A stretch of 64,000 nt of DNA from Salinisphaera sp. GTDB lineage: Bacteria > Pseudomonadota > Gammaproteobacteria > Nevskiales > Salinisphaeraceae. The notes beneath the pieces are model-generated. The model worked only from the letters and a program-made list of their open reading frames with translations, had not been told where the DNA came from and searched no databases. Shown here one piece after another: positions 51,352 through 61,271 of the stretch. How positions within the stretch are numbered: the first letter of the stretch is position 1; each line of letters begins with the position of its first letter. A program made the translations under genes and the position numbers. Location of the stretch: positions 61,484 through 125,483 of the forward strand of contig NZ_PBYA01000051.1 in NCBI RefSeq assembly GCF_002729955.1. Direction: 5' to 3'.

Positions 51352-52114
51352 TCTCGCGGTTCTGCTCGGGTTTACGGTGGAACACGGCGCCGCGCAGCCA
51401 GAGCTTGAACGCCTGCCAGTGGATCGCCGCGACGACCTTGATCGTCATGAACGGTACGCCGCAGACGGCTTTGAGGATGTTGGCCGTGTTCAGCGCACGG
51501 CGCTCGCCGGTGAGCGTGGTGGTAATACGCAGACGCTCGCCGTCGGCCTCGAACAGGCGGATGCCCATGCCCAGCCGCGCCCCGGGCTCGGCGAAATGAA
51601 ACCGATAGCCGCCACTGCGATCGAAAAACGGCGACACGTGAAAGGCCTTGGCCTTGCGCCGGGCCACTCGCCAATCCATGGCAGCGCCATGCTCGTGCAG
51701 CACATAGAAATGGTGCTCGCCGAAGGTGTTGTGAACCTCGACCACGATGGCGCGCAGCGAGCCGTCGGCATGTTCGCAATAGAACACGCTGATGGGATGA
51801 AAGCCGTAGCCGAGCACGCGCGGCATCGCCAACAGCTGTACGCGCCCGCCGGCGAGGTCGATCGACTGTGCGGCCAGCAACGCGTCCAGCCATGCACGCA
51901 GATCCGCGCCGGCCTCGTGCGGGCCGTGGTCGGCATCGTTGAACGACAACACGTTGAAGCGATTGCGCGAAATCAGCGGCGACGCGGCACAGGCCTGGTC
52001 GATGGCATCGATATCCAGCAACATATAGAAGCTGCGATAATTGAAGCGATACCGTGGCGGGCCCGGTCGCCGATGCATGACCCGGCAGCGATAGAGCGCG
52101 CCGGCGCTAACCAT
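51341..52114 (-). CDS. DUF1365 domain protein
   Basis: A 257-aa protein with the hallmark CRVMHRRPGPPRYRFNYRSFYMLLDID start, RVLGYGFHPISVFYC and VHNTFGEHHFYVL segments. ATG 52114 overlaps the FAD-oxidoreductase stop; a longer frame runs upstream only inside that gene. DUF1365 proteins are almost always found beside a cfa-like gene and an FAD oxidoreductase; function unknown. Confidence 0.88.
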   Translation of the reverse strand: MVSAGALYRCRVMHRRPGPPRYRFNYRSFYMLLDIDAIDQACAASPLISRNRFNVLSFNDADHGPHEAGADLRAWLDALLAAQSIDLAGGRVQLLAMPRVLGYGFHPISVFYCEHADGSLRAIVVEVHNTFGEHHFYVLHEHGAAMDWRVARRKAKAFHVSPFFDRSGGYRFHFAEPGARLGMGIRLFEADGERLRITTTLTGERRALNTANILKAVCGVPFMTIKVVAAIHWQAFKLWLRGAVFHRKPEQNRENVS

Positions 52115-53372
52115 CGCGGCCGCGCCAGGGCACGTCGATGCCCAGCCCACGCGCCACCCGTACCGCCGAGGCCAGGCCGTCTTCGTGAAAACCGAAGCCG
52201 CACCAGGCGCCGCAGAACCAGGCCCGATTGTGGCCCTGGATTTCATCCAGCCGGCCTTGCGCGGCGATCGCCTCGCCGTCGAACACCGGATGGTGGTATT
52301 CGATTTCGCGAATGACGTGGCGGGCGTTGGGTTCGACGCGCGGGTTGAGGCTGACCACGTACTGGCGCTCGCCGCCGATGGACTGGAGGCGATTCATCCA
52401 GTAACTCACGGTCACGCGCTGATCTTCCACCCCGTCGCGATCGGCCAGGTAGTTCCAGGCCGCCCACACCCGCCGGCGCTGCGGCAACAGGGCAATATCG
52501 CTGTGCAGAATCGCGCGGTTGGGCTGGAAGCGAAACGCCGACAGCAGCGAGGATTCCAGCGCGCTGGCATCAGCCAGCATCGCCCGGGTCTGATCGGCAT
52601 GGCAGGCGAAGACCACGTGGTCGAATGTTTCGGTCTTGCCGCTGGCCAGGGTCAGATGAGCGCCGTCCTGATCGCGGCGCACGCGCTCGACCGGCGTGGC
52701 CAGGCGCAGCCGCGCGCCCAGGCGCTTGGCAATGGCCTGCACATAGCGTTGGCTGCCGCCAATGATGGTTTTCCACTGCGGCCGATTCGACAGTTCCAGC
52801 AGGCCGTGGTTGTCGAAAAACCGCAGGAATGCGCCGACCGGAAACGCGCGCATGTCCGCCGTCGGCGTTGACCAGATCGCGGCGGCCATGGGCAGCAGAT
52901 AGCGCGCGGCAAACGCGTCGCTATAACCATTACGATCGAGAAACTCGCCCAGCGACACCGCCGGCAGCGCGTCGGTCTCGATGAGATGGCGCGTCTGGCG
53001 GTTGAAGCGCAGGATATCGGCGATCATGCGCCAGTGGCGTGAGTCCAGCAGCCGGCTCTTCTGGGCGAACAGGGTTCGCCAGTTGTCGCCGGCCCATTCG
53101 ATCGCCCCGTCGCCGATCGAGACCGCGAACGACATGTCGCTGGCCCGGGTCTCGATCGCCAGCTCGTCCAATAACGACTCGAAAAACGGATAGTTACGAT
53201 CGTTGAGTACGATAAAGCCGGTATCCACCGGCTGCTCACCGGCCATCACCGTATTGGCATGTCCGCCGGGTCGGTTGGCGGCTTCGAATACGGTGATCTC
53301 GGCGCTGCCATCGAGCAGCCATGCCGTTCCCAGCCCGGCGATGCCGCTGCCCACGATAGCGATTCGCTGCAT
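52107..53372 (-). CDS. FAD-dependent amine-oxidase-like oxidoreductase
   Basis: A 421-aa flavoprotein with the FAD loop [27 protein letters not shown], and the C-terminal [19 protein letters not shown]. It is the first gene of the operon; ATG 53372 is preceded by AAAGGA, better than the GTG-type start 12 codons upstream. Related enzymes accompany cfa-like methyltransferases and DUF1365 proteins in singlet-oxygen-responsive clusters, where they may desaturate or oxidise the modified acyl chain. Confidence 0.87.
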   Translation of the reverse strand: MQRIAIVGSGIAGLGTAWLLDGSAEITVFEAANRPGGHANTVMAGEQPVDTGFIVLNDRNYPFFESLLDELAIETRASDMSFAVSIGDGAIEWAGDNWRTLFAQKSRLLDSRHWRMIADILRFNRQTRHLIETDALPAVSLGEFLDRNGYSDAFAARYLLPMAAAIWSTPTADMRAFPVGAFLRFFDNHGLLELSNRPQWKTIIGGSQRYVQAIAKRLGARLRLATPVERVRRDQDGAHLTLASGKTETFDHVVFACHADQTRAMLADASALESSLLSAFRFQPNRAILHSDIALLPQRRRVWAAWNYLADRDGVEDQRVTVSYWMNRLQSIGGERQYVVSLNPRVEPNARHVIREIEYHHPVFDGEAIAAQGRLDEIQGHNRAWFCGAWCGFGFHEDGLASAVRVARGLGIDVPWRGRDG

Positions 53373-53452
53373 GTCGTCCTTTTTGTTTAAACGTACGGGC
53401 CGATCCAACGCAGGGCTACGACCAGGGGTCGCGAGTGGATGCGCGCTGTTTT

Positions 53453-53481
53453 TTTACCCGTTTTGGTGTTTCGGCTATGCT
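53453..53481 (+). promoter_or_regulatory. candidate promoter for mdh
   Basis: TTTACC (53453-53458), 17-bp spacer, TATGCT (53476-53481). It lies about 165 bp before mdh, in the divergent region between the FAD oxidoreductase and mdh. Confidence 0.35.
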
Positions 53482-53644
53482 CTGCGACCGACTTTTGAAA
53501 CGACGTGGACACAAAAGCCGTCGCCGTCGCGCGATCGCCCCTAGTTTATCGAATTCGGGCATCGTTGCCGCGGCGTCACTGACACAACGTGGCAGGCTCG
53601 TCCCGCGTCTGTCTTCAAACCTTTTCATTTACAAGGAGCGCACC

Positions 53645-54616
53645 ATGAAAGAACCCGTACGCGTAGCCATTACCGGCGGCGCCGGCCAGATCAGCTACTC
53701 GCTCATCTTCCGTATCGCCGCCGGCGACATGCTTGGCCCGGATCAGCCGGTCATCCTGCAGCTGCTGGAAATCCCGCCGGCCATGGATGCGCTCAACGGC
53801 GTGATGATGGAAGTCAACGACTGCGCCTTCCCGCTGGTCAAGGACATCATCGGCACCGACAAGCCCGAAGAAGCCTTCAAGGGCGCCGATATCTGCCTGC
53901 TGGTCGGCGCCAAGCCGCGTGGCAAGGGCATGGAGCGCTCCGACCTGCTCAAGGCCAACGCCGACATCTTCTCCGTACAGGGCAAGGCCATCAACGACCA
54001 CGCCTCGCGTGACGTCAAGGTGCTCGTGGTCGGCAACCCGGCCAACACCAACGCCCTCATCGCGGCCAGCAACGCGCCCGACCTGGACAAGGGCCAGTTC
54101 ACTGCCATGATGCGTCTGGACCACAACCGCGCCCTGTCGCAGCTGGCCCAGAAGACCGGCACCCAGGTCACCGATATCGACAAGATGATCGTCTGGGGCA
54201 ACCACAGCGCGACCCAGTACCCGGATATCAGCCAAGCCACGGTCAACGGCAAGGCCGCACTCGATCTGGTCGATCGCGACTGGTACGAAAACGACTTCAT
54301 CCCCACCGTGCAGAAGCGCGGCGCGGCGATCATCGAAGCCCGCGGCGCCTCCAGCGCGGCCTCGGCCGCCTCGGCTGCCATCGACCATATCCATGACTGG
54401 GTGAACGGCTCGAAGGGCATCGTGTCGATGGGTATCCCCGCCGACGGCAGCTACGGCGTCGAGGAAGGCATCATGTTTTCCTATCCCGTCATCTGCAAGA
54501 ACGGCAAATACGAAATCGTCCAGGATCTGGAAATCGACGAGTTCAGCCGTGAGCGCATGAAGCAGACCGAAGACGAGCTGCGCAGCGAGCGTGAAGCGGT
54601 TTCCGAACTGCTGTAA
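53645..54616 (+). CDS. mdh: malate dehydrogenase
   Basis: It interconverts malate and oxaloacetate with NAD. The 323-aa protein is of the ~325-aa type found in many proteobacteria and actinobacteria ([80 protein letters not shown]). AAGGAG precedes the ATG; the frame is open upstream but non-conserved. Together with gltA and the malic enzyme it makes this window rich in malate metabolism. Confidence 0.96.
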   Translation: MKEPVRVAITGGAGQISYSLIFRIAAGDMLGPDQPVILQLLEIPPAMDALNGVMMEVNDCAFPLVKDIIGTDKPEEAFKGADICLLVGAKPRGKGMERSDLLKANADIFSVQGKAINDHASRDVKVLVVGNPANTNALIAASNAPDLDKGQFTAMMRLDHNRALSQLAQKTGTQVTDIDKMIVWGNHSATQYPDISQATVNGKAALDLVDRDWYENDFIPTVQKRGAAIIEARGASSAASAASAAIDHIHDWVNGSKGIVSMGIPADGSYGVEEGIMFSYPVICKNGKYEIVQDLEIDEFSRERMKQTEDELRSEREAVSELL

Positions 54617-54660
54617 GTCGCGCCCATGGCTGGCGTGTGAATAAGCGCCTCGCGATCTGA

Positions 54661-54693
54661 AAAGCCGCGTCCAGCATGGACGCGGCTTTTTTC
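54661..54693. terminator. bidirectional terminator after mdh
   Basis: AAAA, stem GCCGCGTCC-AGCAT-GGACGCGGC, TTTTTT. It is followed almost at once by the 3' end of the glycosyltransferase gene on the other strand, so it serves both. Confidence 0.85.
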
Positions 54694-55624
54694 ATGCCTG
54701 GGCCTTGCGCCGCATCTGGTCGAGATAGCCGCGCCGATAGTGATACTTCATACCGATCTCGTAGCGCTTGAGCGGCGCCGCATTCGCACTCAGACGATAG
54801 CGTAGCCATTGCTTGGCCAGCCGTATCCACAGCGACAGCGACGCCCCGGCCAGCTGTACGCCGCCGGTCCGCGGGTACAGATAGGCATTCTTGCGGCCAC
54901 GCCGGTAGGCGCCCTGGAAGAGCACCGGCAGCGTCAGTTGATCGGTATGCACATAATGGGTAATCGCGGCGTCAGGGACATAGACACAACGGTGGCCCTG
55001 GGCCATCAGCGCCTTGTTCAGATCGGTATCCCCGCCCTTGATGTAGTCCGGCGTGCCATCGGGCCCCACGTTTTCGTCGAAGCGTCGCTCCCCTAGCGCG
55101 CTGCGGCGTATCGTCATGTTCGCGCCGAGCGCAGGCACGTCGGTCGGGCCCTCCTGCTCGCGCGGTCGATAATGACCACAGTGACGTTCGATAATCGCCT
55201 GCCCGCCCTTGCCTTCCAGCCAGACCGGCACATCGCCTATAAGACGCGCTACCACCGGGCCGCAAAACAGCTCCGCATCGGGCCAGTCCCGAGCAGCACG
55301 CCACAAGCTGGACAGCCAGTATGCATCGATGCCCACATCGTCGTCGGTAAATGTCAGCAAGGTCCCGCGGACGTGCTCGAGTGCATAATTCTGTGCGCGA
55401 CACTTGCCGGGTTTGTCGTAGCGCAACACCACGAGTGGCAACTCGGCGGCGGCACTTTCCAGAACCTGCGCGGTTGCGTCGGTACTGGCGTTGTCGACCA
55501 CGATCAATTCCCAGTCGAACGCGATATCGCGCTGATCGGCGAGCGCCGACAGGGTCACGGCCAGCTTCTCGGCCCGATTACGCGTCGTGATCACGACACT
55601 GATGGCGACCTCTGTCACGGCCAT
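54692..55624 (-). CDS. family 2 glycosyltransferase
   Basis: A 310-aa GT2 with SVVITTRNRAEKL, ELIVVDNASTDAT and the DDDVG-type DxD motif (TFTDDDVGID, about residue 94), then GANMTIRRSA. The C-terminal part (HTDQLTLPVLFQGAYRRGRKNAYL...) closely parallels the GT at 58575-59522, so the two are paralogues. It is the last gene of a leftward run; acceptor unknown. Confidence 0.85.
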   Translation of the reverse strand: MAVTEVAISVVITTRNRAEKLAVTLSALADQRDIAFDWELIVVDNASTDATAQVLESAAAELPLVVLRYDKPGKCRAQNYALEHVRGTLLTFTDDDVGIDAYWLSSLWRAARDWPDAELFCGPVVARLIGDVPVWLEGKGGQAIIERHCGHYRPREQEGPTDVPALGANMTIRRSALGERRFDENVGPDGTPDYIKGGDTDLNKALMAQGHRCVYVPDAAITHYVHTDQLTLPVLFQGAYRRGRKNAYLYPRTGGVQLAGASLSLWIRLAKQWLRYRLSANAAPLKRYEIGMKYHYRRGYLDQMRRKAQA

Positions 55625-55633
55625 GCCATGGCC

Positions 55634-56398
55634 TCAACGATGCGCGCGACGTTCGCGCCGGGCACGACGCCGGCGGCGCAACTCGGCTCTGATCCGCTGG
55701 ATGAAAGATTCCCCCACGTCGGGAACGTGGTGGCCACGGCCTACATCTCTTGCCGCCCCCTCTTCCAGGGTCACACCATAAAAACCCAGTTCATGGTACG
55801 CATAATTGATTTCGAGCTCGTGTCCGACATCGTTGAATGGTTTGATCCGCTCGTAATCGGCCAGACGGCGCAAGCTTGGGTTAAACGTGAAGCCGTACCA
55901 TGTGTGGTTGCGCGAAGTCTTGGGCAATACGCGCCGATACATCACGTTATCGTCGGTATAACGTATCCGCTCTTCGAACTTATGCCGGTTACCTTCCCAG
56001 AGGTTGCGTAGCCAGACGGTGATCGCCCCAGGATCGTGTTTGAGTACCGATAACGAATCCTCCATGAAACCGGACCGGAAGAATTCGTAATCGTCTTCAC
56101 AGTGAAAGATATAAGGCGTGTCGACCTGGGCATAAGCGCGATCCACGCTGCGTATCTGGCCCAGCCGCGGCTCGTTGAACAACACCGTATCGAACAGATC
56201 GCCGAAGCGGCGCTCGATGAAATCGAGCATGTCGCGATCACCGGAATCCTCGATCAGGATATAGCGGGCGATGGGATACGTGTTGTGTGCCACGAAACTG
56301 TCGATCGTTCGCGCCAGCAACTCGGGCCGGCCGCAGCTGGTGATGACAAATGTAATGCCGTCTCGGGTCAAGGTCATAGATTCGTTCTTGAATGTCAT
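55634..56398 (-). CDS. glycosyltransferase (GT2-like)
   Basis: A 254-aa protein with FVITSCGRPELLARTIDSF, a short nucleotide-binding region and the acidic motif HCEDDYEFF (about residues 85-93), typical of a GT-A fold. ATG 56398 is chosen; ATG 56377 is an alternative and neither has a strong ribosome-binding site. It ends in a very basic Arg-rich tail. It sits upstream of the GT2 at 54692, same strand, 9 bp apart. Confidence 0.75.
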   Translation of the reverse strand: MTFKNESMTLTRDGITFVITSCGRPELLARTIDSFVAHNTYPIARYILIEDSGDRDMLDFIERRFGDLFDTVLFNEPRLGQIRSVDRAYAQVDTPYIFHCEDDYEFFRSGFMEDSLSVLKHDPGAITVWLRNLWEGNRHKFEERIRYTDDNVMYRRVLPKTSRNHTWYGFTFNPSLRRLADYERIKPFNDVGHELEINYAYHELGFYGVTLEEGAARDVGRGHHVPDVGESFIQRIRAELRRRRRARRERRAHR

Positions 56399-56502
56399 TC
56401 GTGGCAGCACAGGGCTGGACGTAAGTCCGGACATACCTGCCATACGCTCTGCGCCTTATACGGCCTGCGTATAATCACAGAAAACTCCTTGCCTGTTCCA
56501 GC

Positions 56503-57810
56503 ATGAACCGCGATACACCGATCGACCGACAAGCCCTGGCTGAAACACTGCACTACGGGGTACCCATCAATCGACCCGTGCCGATCCAGGGCCTGCCCTT
56601 CGAGGTCGATACCCTGAAGGCGGCCAGACAGCGCCGGCGTCAGCCCGAACCCTCTCAGGACAAGCTGCTCGCGCAGGGCGCCGACCTCTGGAACCATATC
56701 TGCCGAAAAGCCGCGAATCGCGCCACACGCCCGTTGTTACTACCCCTGAGCGCCGGTCTGGACTCGCGCGCCGTGCTCGGCGGTCTGCGTGCCTGCGGCG
56801 CGCCTGTCAAAACCGTCACCTACGGTGTGCCGGGCGCCTTTGATTACGAAATTGCACCCCGTATCGCAGCTCATGCAGGTGTTGCCAACGAACGAATCGA
56901 CCTGACACAAATACAGATCTCGCGAGCCGCACTGCTTGATGTTGCCAAGGGTGAGCCATCGCCATCGTTGGTTATCGACATGTTTTTCAATGCGCAGATC
57001 GCGTGGCGTTACGGACAGGAGTTCACCTACATCAACGGCTTCTGTGGCGACGCCTTATCGGGCAAGCACCTCGACAAGGGAGCCAGCAGCAACTGGGAAC
57101 AAGCCCGGGAATCGTTCGTGGCGTGGCATCAGGCAAGCCGTACCATCAAGCTCACCGATAAGGATATGGTGCCGATCGATGCGCTGCCGAGCGCGCCATT
57201 CGTCGATATGGACCTGATGGGCCCGCTCGAGCAGCTGGATCACGCGATTCGCCAACAACGCCTGGTCCGCCCGGTCGTCTGCCCGGCCGGCTACGAAGTG
57301 CTCAGTCCCTTTCTGGACCCCGAATGGTGTGCCTTCATCCTCGGCCTACCGGACGCACTACGCCGCGATCAGCGCTTTTTCATCGCCCTGTTCCAGTACA
57401 GCTATCCCGAGCTTTTCGCACTACCGACCACCGCGAGCGGCGGTCTGCCGTTGGGCGCGAGCGACGCTGAAATCCGTCGCTATCGAAAGAAGCTGCGGCG
57501 GCAACGTCGACTACGGTCACGCCTGAGTCATATCCTTCCGAACATTCATGTGCCGCCAGCCGATCGCCGCTGGCAATATCTAGATTTCCGAAACGAACTT
57601 CGCCGAGACAGTACTGTGGCCGCCTTATTCGATGAAAGCATGGCTCGGCTGGACGATAGTGGGGCCATACCCTGGATCGACGCGCAGGGAATATTACGTC
57701 GACATCGTGAGGAAAAGACCGACCATTTCAAGGCACTGAACGTGCTGTTCAACCTCGAACTGCTGCTCGAGGCTCGGCCCGACCTGTTCGAGCCCTCGTC
57801 GTCTCAGTAG
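56503..57810 (+). CDS. asparagine-synthase-like ATP-dependent enzyme without glutaminase domain
   Basis: A 435-aa protein with the PP-loop PLSAGLDSRAVLGGL (about residues 84-98), the ATP-pyrophosphatase core of AsnB, and DxEIAPRIAAHAGV-type segments. The N-terminal Ntn glutaminase domain of normal AsnB is absent, so it likely uses free ammonia or a different amine or acts on another carboxylate. It is surrounded by glycosyltransferases and a methyltransferase, a context typical of surface-glycan or peptide-modification AsnB homologues. Function not known. Its end overlaps the convergent methyltransferase by 7 nt. Confidence 0.78.
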   Translation: MNRDTPIDRQALAETLHYGVPINRPVPIQGLPFEVDTLKAARQRRRQPEPSQDKLLAQGADLWNHICRKAANRATRPLLLPLSAGLDSRAVLGGLRACGAPVKTVTYGVPGAFDYEIAPRIAAHAGVANERIDLTQIQISRAALLDVAKGEPSPSLVIDMFFNAQIAWRYGQEFTYINGFCGDALSGKHLDKGASSNWEQARESFVAWHQASRTIKLTDKDMVPIDALPSAPFVDMDLMGPLEQLDHAIRQQRLVRPVVCPAGYEVLSPFLDPEWCAFILGLPDALRRDQRFFIALFQYSYPELFALPTTASGGLPLGASDAEIRRYRKKLRRQRRLRSRLSHILPNIHVPPADRRWQYLDFRNELRRDSTVAALFDESMARLDDSGAIPWIDAQGILRRHREEKTDHFKALNVLFNLELLLEARPDLFEPSSSQ

Positions 57811-58562
57811 CCGCGAATACGCGACCTGATCGCACGCCGAAACAGCTTCCACGAACCGCCCAGGGTCTGATCCTTGTCGATCTGGGCTCGCAGGCGCTGC
57901 GTGATGGACGAGAACGCGATCGGGTGCACCATCGAGAACGGTTTCAATACGTGCGGCGGTGCTTCCAGACTCAGTTCATCCAGACGTGATCTTGCGACCA
58001 AAAGTATCGCGTTCTGTCGATACCATTCCGCGATCTCGTCGTCTTGCCAGATATGGGGCCGTATCACGTCCAGCCCCACATAATCGTGCGTCGCGAAACG
58101 TTCCAGCCAGTACTCGATCCATTGCTCGTTGATATGGTGGCGCCCGCCCTGGCCCGGAATGGCGGCCGAGAACAGAATGCAATCGGATAGCCCGCTGAGC
58201 GATTCGACAAACGTATTCGCGGCGGAATCCGGCAGGTGTTCGGCGACCTCCAAAGATAGCGCCAGGTCATATCTTTTCGCCGGCGGCGTGATCGGCGTGG
58301 TCAGATCGTGATGCGAAAAACAGTCCGTCGGTATCTCGAGGTGCTGGGTATCGACCCATTCACCTTCGAAACCGTGAATATCCGAAATACCGCGCCGCTG
58401 AATTTCCGCCAGCCATGTTCCAACACCGCAACCAACATCGACGGCGGATTCCACGGGCGGCAGCACCGCGAGCGCGAGCTCGAGGATACGACTGGCAGCG
58501 GTCGCGGTACGCGCGTGACGATCTTGGTAGAAGGTTTCGGAATATACGGCTTCGGATGGCAT
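57804..58562 (-). CDS. SAM-dependent methyltransferase
   Basis: A 252-aa class I methyltransferase with AVDVGCGVGTWLAEIQ (SAM motif I, about residues 40-55), then LALSLEVAEHLPDSA. Low similarity to a named family. It lies between the AsnB-like gene (convergent, overlapping by 7 nt) and the GT2 at 58575-59522, same strand as the latter, 12 bp apart. It likely methylates a sugar or glycan in this cluster; that is inference. Confidence 0.82.
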   Translation of the reverse strand: MPSEAVYSETFYQDRHARTATAASRILELALAVLPPVESAVDVGCGVGTWLAEIQRRGISDIHGFEGEWVDTQHLEIPTDCFSHHDLTTPITPPAKRYDLALSLEVAEHLPDSAANTFVESLSGLSDCILFSAAIPGQGGRHHINEQWIEYWLERFATHDYVGLDVIRPHIWQDDEIAEWYRQNAILLVARSRLDELSLEAPPHVLKPFSMVHPIAFSSITQRLRAQIDKDQTLGGSWKLFRRAIRSRIRGY

Positions 58563-58574
58563 GGAATCGGTATC

Positions 58575-59522
58575 TCAATCGTGATCGTTGTGAGTGAGCC
58601 CAGCCTGGCGGGCACGTAGCTCGTCAATCTGGCCCAACCGGAACTGGTACGTAATGCCCCGCTCGATGCACGCCCGCTCTTGTACGGACTGCAAACGCCG
58701 GCATAGCTGATAGCGTAGCCCGGAACGCAGCGTGGCCAACCACAGTTTGAGCGGTGCGCCGCGCCAGTACAGCTTCGGCGTTTTCTTCGAACTGGGCAGA
58801 TAAACCTGGCCACGGCCCTTCTTGTAGGCTCGTGAAAGCAACCAGTCGGCGTTCGTCTGATCGGTACGCACCACATGGGCCACCCGTGCCTGGGGCACGT
58901 AAATATAACGATGACCGCGTGCGGCCAACCGACGCAGAAAGTCGCCCTCGCCGCCCATGGCATAGCTGCCGGTTTGCGGCCCGAGCTGTTCATTGAAACG
59001 CATACCCTGAAACGCTGCCCTGCGCACCGCAAAGCTCGGGCCATAGGGATGCCGACCAACCGGCCCTTCCTGGTCGGCCGGTTGGTAACGTGCAAAGGCC
59101 GTAGTGGCAAACTCGAAATCGGGCGAGGTCATCCAGTCCGGCGTATCGGCGGGAAAGCTGGGCTCGATACGCGCACCGAAGATGACATCGTCCGGCCATC
59201 GCTGTGCCGCGTCGATATACGCGCGCGCACAATCGGGCTCGGGCAGTACGTCGTCGTCGGTAAAGATGACGAGCTCGCCCGAAAGCCGATCCATGGCCAC
59301 GTTGCGCGCCCGATTCTGGCCGACACCGTCGGCATGCAGATAAGTGATCGGCAAATCCCGACGCGCCCGCTCGATGACCTCGGCGGTTGCATCCGTACTG
59401 CCGTTGTCCACGATCAGCAGCTCCCAGTCCAGTCCGTGCGTATCAAGCGCCCGGTAGCAGTCAAGCGTGCGCTCGAGCTGGGCCGCGCGATTGCGCGTGG
59501 CGAACAGAATGGATACATCCAT
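58575..59522 (-). CDS. family 2 glycosyltransferase (paralogue of 54692-55624)
   Basis: A 315-aa GT2 with SILFATRNRAAQL, ELLIVDNGSTDAT, IFTDDDVLPEPD and an end (HVVRTDQTNADWLLSRAYKKGRGQVYL) parallel to the GT at 54692. ATG 59522 is chosen; ATG 59564 is an alternative start. It begins the leftward part of the cluster. Confidence 0.83.
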   Translation of the reverse strand: MDVSILFATRNRAAQLERTLDCYRALDTHGLDWELLIVDNGSTDATAEVIERARRDLPITYLHADGVGQNRARNVAMDRLSGELVIFTDDDVLPEPDCARAYIDAAQRWPDDVIFGARIEPSFPADTPDWMTSPDFEFATTAFARYQPADQEGPVGRHPYGPSFAVRRAAFQGMRFNEQLGPQTGSYAMGGEGDFLRRLAARGHRYIYVPQARVAHVVRTDQTNADWLLSRAYKKGRGQVYLPSSKKTPKLYWRGAPLKLWLATLRSGLRYQLCRRLQSVQERACIERGITYQFRLGQIDELRARQAGLTHNDHD

Positions 59523-59691
59523 GGCTGGCTTTCTGGCTCGTTCTATCGTCAGTAAGACATCCAACCGACCATTCGATCAGCCGGGCCGAAGCATGCGCCC
59601 GTGATGGCGAGCAGCGTATCGGATACGCCTATTATCGGCGCGTCAGGCCCACGCTGCCAGGCCGCACGCTCATGTCGCGGCGATCCGGCGA

Positions 59692-61176
59692 TTATCCACG
59701 CACTCGGGCCACGGCCTCGCACCAGCCCTCATAGAGAGCATCGACCTCGGCCGCGATTTTCTCGACATCAAAATGCTGCTCGGCGCGCCACAGCTCGGCG
59801 ATCGCGTCGAGCGAATCGTAGAGCCCGACCTGCAGGCCGGCCATATAGGCTGCGCCCAGAGCGGTGGTCTCGATCACTTCGGGACGTTCCACCGGCGTTT
59901 GGAGAATATCGGCCAGACAGCTGCAGACCAGATCGTTGGCGGCCATGCCGCCGTCGACGCGCAGCTCGCGCGGCGGCTCGGCATCGTCGCCGATCGCATT
60001 CACCAGATCGCGGGTCTGGTAACAGGTGGACTCGAGCGCGGCACGCACGATCTGTTCGATGCCGGTATCGCGCGTAAGCCCCAGAATCGCGCCGCGCGCT
60101 TCCGGGTCCCAGTACGGTGCGCCCAGGCCGGTGAACGCCGGCACCAGATAGACGCCGCCGGTATGATCGACCGAGGCGGCCAGCGCCTGGGTCTGCTCGG
60201 CTTTTTCGAACATATGCAGCGCGTCACGCAGCCATTGAATCGCCGCGCCCGCGACGAAGATCGACCCTTCGAGTGCGTAGGTGGGTTTGCCGTCAATGCG
60301 ATAGGCGACCGTGGTCAACAGCCGATGTCGCGAAGCAAGCGCCTCTTCGCCGACGTTGAGCATTAAAAAGCAGCCTGTGCCATAGGTCGATTTCGCCATG
60401 CCGGGCTGAAAACAGGCCTGGCCGACGAGCGCGGCCTGCTGATCGCCGACCATGGCCGCAATCGGAATCTCGGCGCCGAGCAGGTCTTTCCGGATGGTGC
60501 CGAAATCGCTGGCGGTGTCCCGCACTTCCGGCAACAGCGCGCGCGGGATATCGAAAAACGATAGCAGTTCGTCGTCCCAGGCCTGCTCGTGAATATTGAA
60601 CAGCAGCGTGCGCGAGGCATTGGTGGCATCGGTGGCATGCACCGCACCGCCGGTCAGATGCCACAGCAGCCAGCTGTCGATCGTGCCGAAAGCCAGCTCG
60701 CCGGCCTCGGCCCGCGCCCGGACGCCGTCCACGTTATCGAGCAGCCAGGCCACCTTGGTAGCCGAAAAATACGGGTCGAACAAAAGCCCCGTCTTATCCT
60801 GCAGCCAGCTTTCGGTGCGCTCGTCGGCAAGTTCCCGACAGCGTTCGGCGGTGCGCCGGTCCTGCCAGACGATGGCGCGGGCGATCGGCTCGCCGGTCGA
60901 ACGATCCCAGACCACCGTGGTTTCGCGCTGATTGGTGATCCCGCAGGCACAGATATCGGCGGCCTTGAGCCCGGCGTCGGCGATCGCCTCGCGGCAGACG
61001 ACCAGCACGTCGGCAAGAATATCGTTGGCGTCGTGCTCCACCCAGGCTTCTTGCGGGAAGTACTGCTGGAACTCGCGCTGGGCGCGGCCGCGAATATGGC
61101 CCTGATCATCGAACACGATGGCACGACTGCTGGTTGTGCCCTGATCGATGGCCAGTAGATGACGGGAACCGCTCAT
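59692..61176 (-). CDS. glpK: glycerol kinase
   Basis: It phosphorylates glycerol to sn-glycerol-3-phosphate. The 494-aa protein has [60 protein letters not shown] and [18 protein letters not shown]. Length is normal. ATG 61176 or GTG 61182 is the start; AAGG lies upstream of both. It is a lone gene, divergent from the alpha/beta hydrolase, possibly linking lipase-released glycerol to metabolism. Confidence 0.96.
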   Translation of the reverse strand: MSGSRHLLAIDQGTTSSRAIVFDDQGHIRGRAQREFQQYFPQEAWVEHDANDILADVLVVCREAIADAGLKAADICACGITNQRETTVVWDRSTGEPIARAIVWQDRRTAERCRELADERTESWLQDKTGLLFDPYFSATKVAWLLDNVDGVRARAEAGELAFGTIDSWLLWHLTGGAVHATDATNASRTLLFNIHEQAWDDELLSFFDIPRALLPEVRDTASDFGTIRKDLLGAEIPIAAMVGDQQAALVGQACFQPGMAKSTYGTGCFLMLNVGEEALASRHRLLTTVAYRIDGKPTYALEGSIFVAGAAIQWLRDALHMFEKAEQTQALAASVDHTGGVYLVPAFTGLGAPYWDPEARGAILGLTRDTGIEQIVRAALESTCYQTRDLVNAIGDDAEPPRELRVDGGMAANDLVCSCLADILQTPVERPEVIETTALGAAYMAGLQVGLYDSLDAIAELWRAEQHFDVEKIAAEVDALYEGWCEAVARVRG

Positions 61177-61271
61177 GAGCACTCGACCTTGGCTTCGTTC
61201 ATATACGCTTTTCGCTGTTAGGGCTTAGGATAAACGCACCTGTCGTCCGGCGTCGCCCAGGCCCGTTTCTC

